From Verrucomicrobiota bacterium (GTDB lineage: Bacteria > Verrucomicrobiota > Verrucomicrobiia > Opitutales > Seribacteraceae), in the NCBI GenBank assembly GCA_014382645.1, contig JACNJI010000127.1:1-7602 (forward strand): 7,602 bases of DNA. The letters run 5' to 3'. Positions 5,587 through 7,602 of the stretch are shown in pieces. Each line of letters starts with the position of its first letter. Position 1 is the stretch's first letter. The notes beneath the pieces were generated by a model. It was not told where the DNA came from, searched no databases, and saw only the letters and a program-made list of their open reading frames with translations. A program made the translations under genes and the position numbers.

Positions 5587-7602
5587 TTAATTTACAACAT
5601 GTACGGTGTTCCAAATCTTGGTAACGATCTCTTCTCCATCCACGGTCTCGATGTCTATGTCGATTTCCATTTGGTGTGCAGGACCGATGGTCGGGACTTC
5701 GAGAAAAACAGTTTTACCGTCTCCTAATAATTTGGCTGCCTTCACCTCGTATGTCTTTTTGTCTTGGTCGCCAGAGCCATAGCCATGAGTCCATCGGATA
5801 TTTGACGAACGGATCGAGTAACTTGTTCGATCCTCGGCCAATTCTTTGTCTAGCTTTGCCGTGAAGTCTATCTCGATACCGTTACTTTTTATTCTAAGCC
5901 CTTTCGGCATGGCCACCATTTTGCCCGTGAACCGAACGCGATCGAGCCCCCCTTGCTTGCCGGCATTTGTCTGCCAACCCTTTAGCCCTGAGACGTACAA
6001 CTGCCCATCATGTGGATTAAAGCGACCTCTCATACAACTGGAGGAAAAGCGAAGGGGGAACTTCACCACTCCTCCCTGCATTTGACCGCCCTTGTCCTCC
6101 TTTAGGACCAGATACAGGGCGCTGCGACCATATGACATATGCAGTAATTCCTTGTCGAAGGGCCCCCAACGGTCACTTGTAACCCAAACCTGCCCACCTC
6201 CGGAGTTATCCACTGCCTTGGGCAACCAAGCCAAAGGCTTTGGTGCCTCGGTCGGATCAAGATGCTGCGGTCGCCCATTGGATCGTTCCCCAACAGTGGG
6301 CGTGGTTTTGAATTTATCATAGTTGGCGGCCACATCGACCACGCCATGAAAACTTCCTGGCTTCATCCAATTGATGGGAGAACGTGGTACGAAGGTTCCT
6401 TCGTTGTCACCGCTGGTCACTTGACCGTCAGGACTCACTCCCATGCCGTTGGGTGCTCGCAGGCCAGTAGCGTAGCGTTCGAGTCGACTGCCGTCCTTGG
6501 AGATCTTTATGATCGAGCCATGGTGCCGGCCAAGGCGCTCGAAGCTTCGGCCACCCGAACGAACCGGGCTACCGAAGGCGAAATAGAAATTACCCACCTT
6601 GTCGGTGTGTAGGTCGAAGCAGAAGGCGTGGAAACCGCTGGTCAAGTCCCAGTCGTTGTTAAAGTTTTCATAGAAATCAGCTTCGTCGTCACCGTTGAAA
6701 TCGTGAAAGCGAGTAATCTGGTCGTCGGCCACGGTATATATGACATCGTCCACAATCTTGAGCCCCAAGGGTTCGTGTAGTCCTGCGGCAAAACGTTTCC
6801 ATTCCAAATTCTCCAGTTTTTCGTCGATATTGCGGACCAACCAAACATCACCGTCCCATGTTGATAAAGCTGCGCTCTTTCCATCTTTAAAGAAATCGAA
6901 GCCACCGATGCGCATTTGCATGCCGTAGGGATTGTTAAAGGGCACCGTGAGTCGATCGATCACATATGCCTTGTCCTCCTTGGAGACTTCTCCCTTTGTT
7001 TTGACAGTCTCTTTCCAGCGAGTGCCGCCGCCCTTGGTCAATGCCAACAAGTCCTCGGGCTTGGTGGAGATCTTCTTCAGATCTTCTACATTGCCCTTGC
7101 CATAAAGGACTTGAAAAGTCGTTACGCCCTTGTTCCCTGGCAAGTGAAGAAGATTCAAGCCGTCTTTGATCTCCTGCTTGGCTCCCTCGGGAACATGTGC
7201 CGTGGTAACGATTTCGCCATCTCTGGCGTCGGAGAGGACAAGGGTTTTGTCCTTACCGTCTCCCGCAATACGGATTGTTCTTATGATAGCCGAAAGACCG
7301 TCTTTTTCCACCAAAGTAGGTGATTCCAACACCTTTGCCCCGCCCACAGTATATTTGAGAACTACCCGATTTCCATGAACGTAAAGGCCACCGAACTTTG
7401 CCCAATCTCGAGGCAAGGGGCCTAAAGGCGAGTATTTGCCTTCTCTTGGGTCAGCCAGTTCGCCTTTAGGCGACGCCCATCCGGGTCGGGCCTGTGTAAC
7501 GAACAATTTCTCCCCGCCGTGCGAAGGGAAGCTTCCGTGTCCTCCCGTGAAAGGTAGACCATCCAATTTCAATCCACCCGTGGTCCAACCCGCTGACATA
7601 CG
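5587..7602 (-). CDS. DUF6797 / membrane-bound dehydrogenase-like beta-propeller protein, C-terminal part
   Basis: The frame is open to the right edge (Arg codon at 7600-7602), so the N-terminus with any signal peptide is missing and 671 residues are visible. The ATG at 7599 is almost certainly internal, because RMSAGWTTGG continues the DUF6797 motif. Counting from that Met: DUF6797 region about 1-215 (LDGLPFTGGHGSFP, GPLPRDWAKFGGLYVHGNRV); a propeller similar to the Planctomycete/Verrucomicrobial membrane-bound dehydrogenase domain about 222-560 (STWDGDVW, GLHEPLGLK, ATGLRAPNGMGVSPDG, SGDNEGTFVP); then an Ig-like C-terminal domain about 565-670 (KGLRIKSNGIEIDF ending in WNTVHVVN). Asp300, Asn302, Asp304 and Asp308 form a calcium-type loop. 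Relatives are exported and often carry a cytochrome c domain; no CxxCH occurs in the visible part, and the hidden N-terminus could still hold one. The resemblance to sugar dehydrogenases suggests carbohydrate oxidation, but the reaction is not established for this family. Confidence 0.9.
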   Translation of the reverse strand, partial: RMSAGWTTGGLKLDGLPFTGGHGSFPSHGGEKLFVTQARPGWASPKGELADPREGKYSPLGPLPRDWAKFGGLYVHGNRVVLKYTVGGAKVLESPTLVEKDGLSAIIRTIRIAGDGKDKTLVLSDARDGEIVTTAHVPEGAKQEIKDGLNLLHLPGNKGVTTFQVLYGKGNVEDLKKISTKPEDLLALTKGGGTRWKETVKTKGEVSKEDKAYVIDRLTVPFNNPYGMQMRIGGFDFFKDGKSAALSTWDGDVWLVRNIDEKLENLEWKRFAAGLHEPLGLKIVDDVIYTVADDQITRFHDFNGDDEADFYENFNNDWDLTSGFHAFCFDLHTDKVGNFYFAFGSPVRSGGRSFERLGRHHGSIIKISKDGSRLERYATGLRAPNGMGVSPDGQVTSGDNEGTFVPRSPINWMKPGSFHGVVDVAANYDKFKTTPTVGERSNGRPQHLDPTEAPKPLAWLPKAVDNSGGGQVWVTSDRWGPFDKELLHMSYGRSALYLVLKEDKGGQMQGGVVKFPLRFSSSCMRGRFNPHDGQLYVSGLKGWQTNAGKQGGLDRVRFTGKMVAMPKGLRIKSNGIEIDFTAKLDKELAEDRTSYSIRSSNIRWTHGYGSGDQDKKTYEVKAAKLLGDGKTVFLEVPTIGPAHQMEIDIDIETVDGEEIVTKIWNTVHVVN

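Noticed and set aside
7597..7599. The ATG at 7599 as the true start of the DUF6797 protein
   Set aside because: It lies inside the conserved DUF6797 beginning, the frame stays open to the window edge, and an exported protein would need a signal peptide that is not present here.
1..7602. Mobile elements, CRISPR repeats, tRNA/rRNA genes, toxin-antitoxin or phage-defence modules
   Set aside because: I looked for transposase-like motifs, terminal repeats, regularly spaced repeats, tRNA-like cloverleaf ends and defence-enzyme motifs on both strands and found none; the genes fill the window with housekeeping and exported-protein functions.

Overview
The window looks like ordinary chromosomal DNA from a PVC-group bacterium, most likely Verrucomicrobiota. 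The 3' gene (DUF6797 plus a Pirellula/Verrucomicrobium-type membrane-bound dehydrogenase-like propeller) belongs to a family largely confined to Planctomycetes and Verrucomicrobia. The PurM at the left edge is the longer form that I know best from Bacteroidetes, and a secreted EF-hand/esterase fusion also fits the PVC group. None of the visible start codons has a convincing Shine-Dalgarno sequence, as is common in Bacteroidetes and some relatives. The species call is inference; no rRNA or other marker is present.

Layout. 1-1588 (+): the 3' part of purM, overlapping by 4 nt the start of a trimeric-type purine nucleoside phosphorylase, which makes a small de novo plus salvage purine operon. 1585-3869 (-): a DCC-family (DUF393) thiol-disulfide protein followed by a 600-residue lipoprotein of unknown function, whose stop codon overlaps the phosphorylase stop tail to tail. 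3870-3977: a 108-nt divergent intergenic region. 3978-4397 (+): a stand-alone HisI-like phosphoribosyl-AMP cyclohydrolase with an altered metal site. 4407-5477 (-): an exported alpha/beta-hydrolase with two N-terminal EF-hands. 5478-5586: a 109-nt intergenic region holding a terminator-like hairpin and a 10-bp palindrome. 5587-7602 (-): the C-terminal 671 residues of the DUF6797/dehydrogenase-like protein, whose N-terminus lies outside the window.

How the genes relate. purM and the phosphorylase share purine metabolism, and HisI works on a purine-like intermediate (PR-AMP) of histidine synthesis. The rest are envelope or exported proteins: a lipoprotein, a secreted esterase and a large, probably extracytoplasmic, propeller protein. 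The last two lie in the same orientation and could both serve breakdown of external polymers, but nothing here proves it.

I see no mobile element, CRISPR array, RNA gene, phage gene or defence system, and I do not think the window holds a new multi-gene system. The most interesting single signal is the HisI-like protein: it keeps the three zinc cysteines but replaces all three magnesium aspartates of the family. Second is the unassigned 600-residue lipoprotein.
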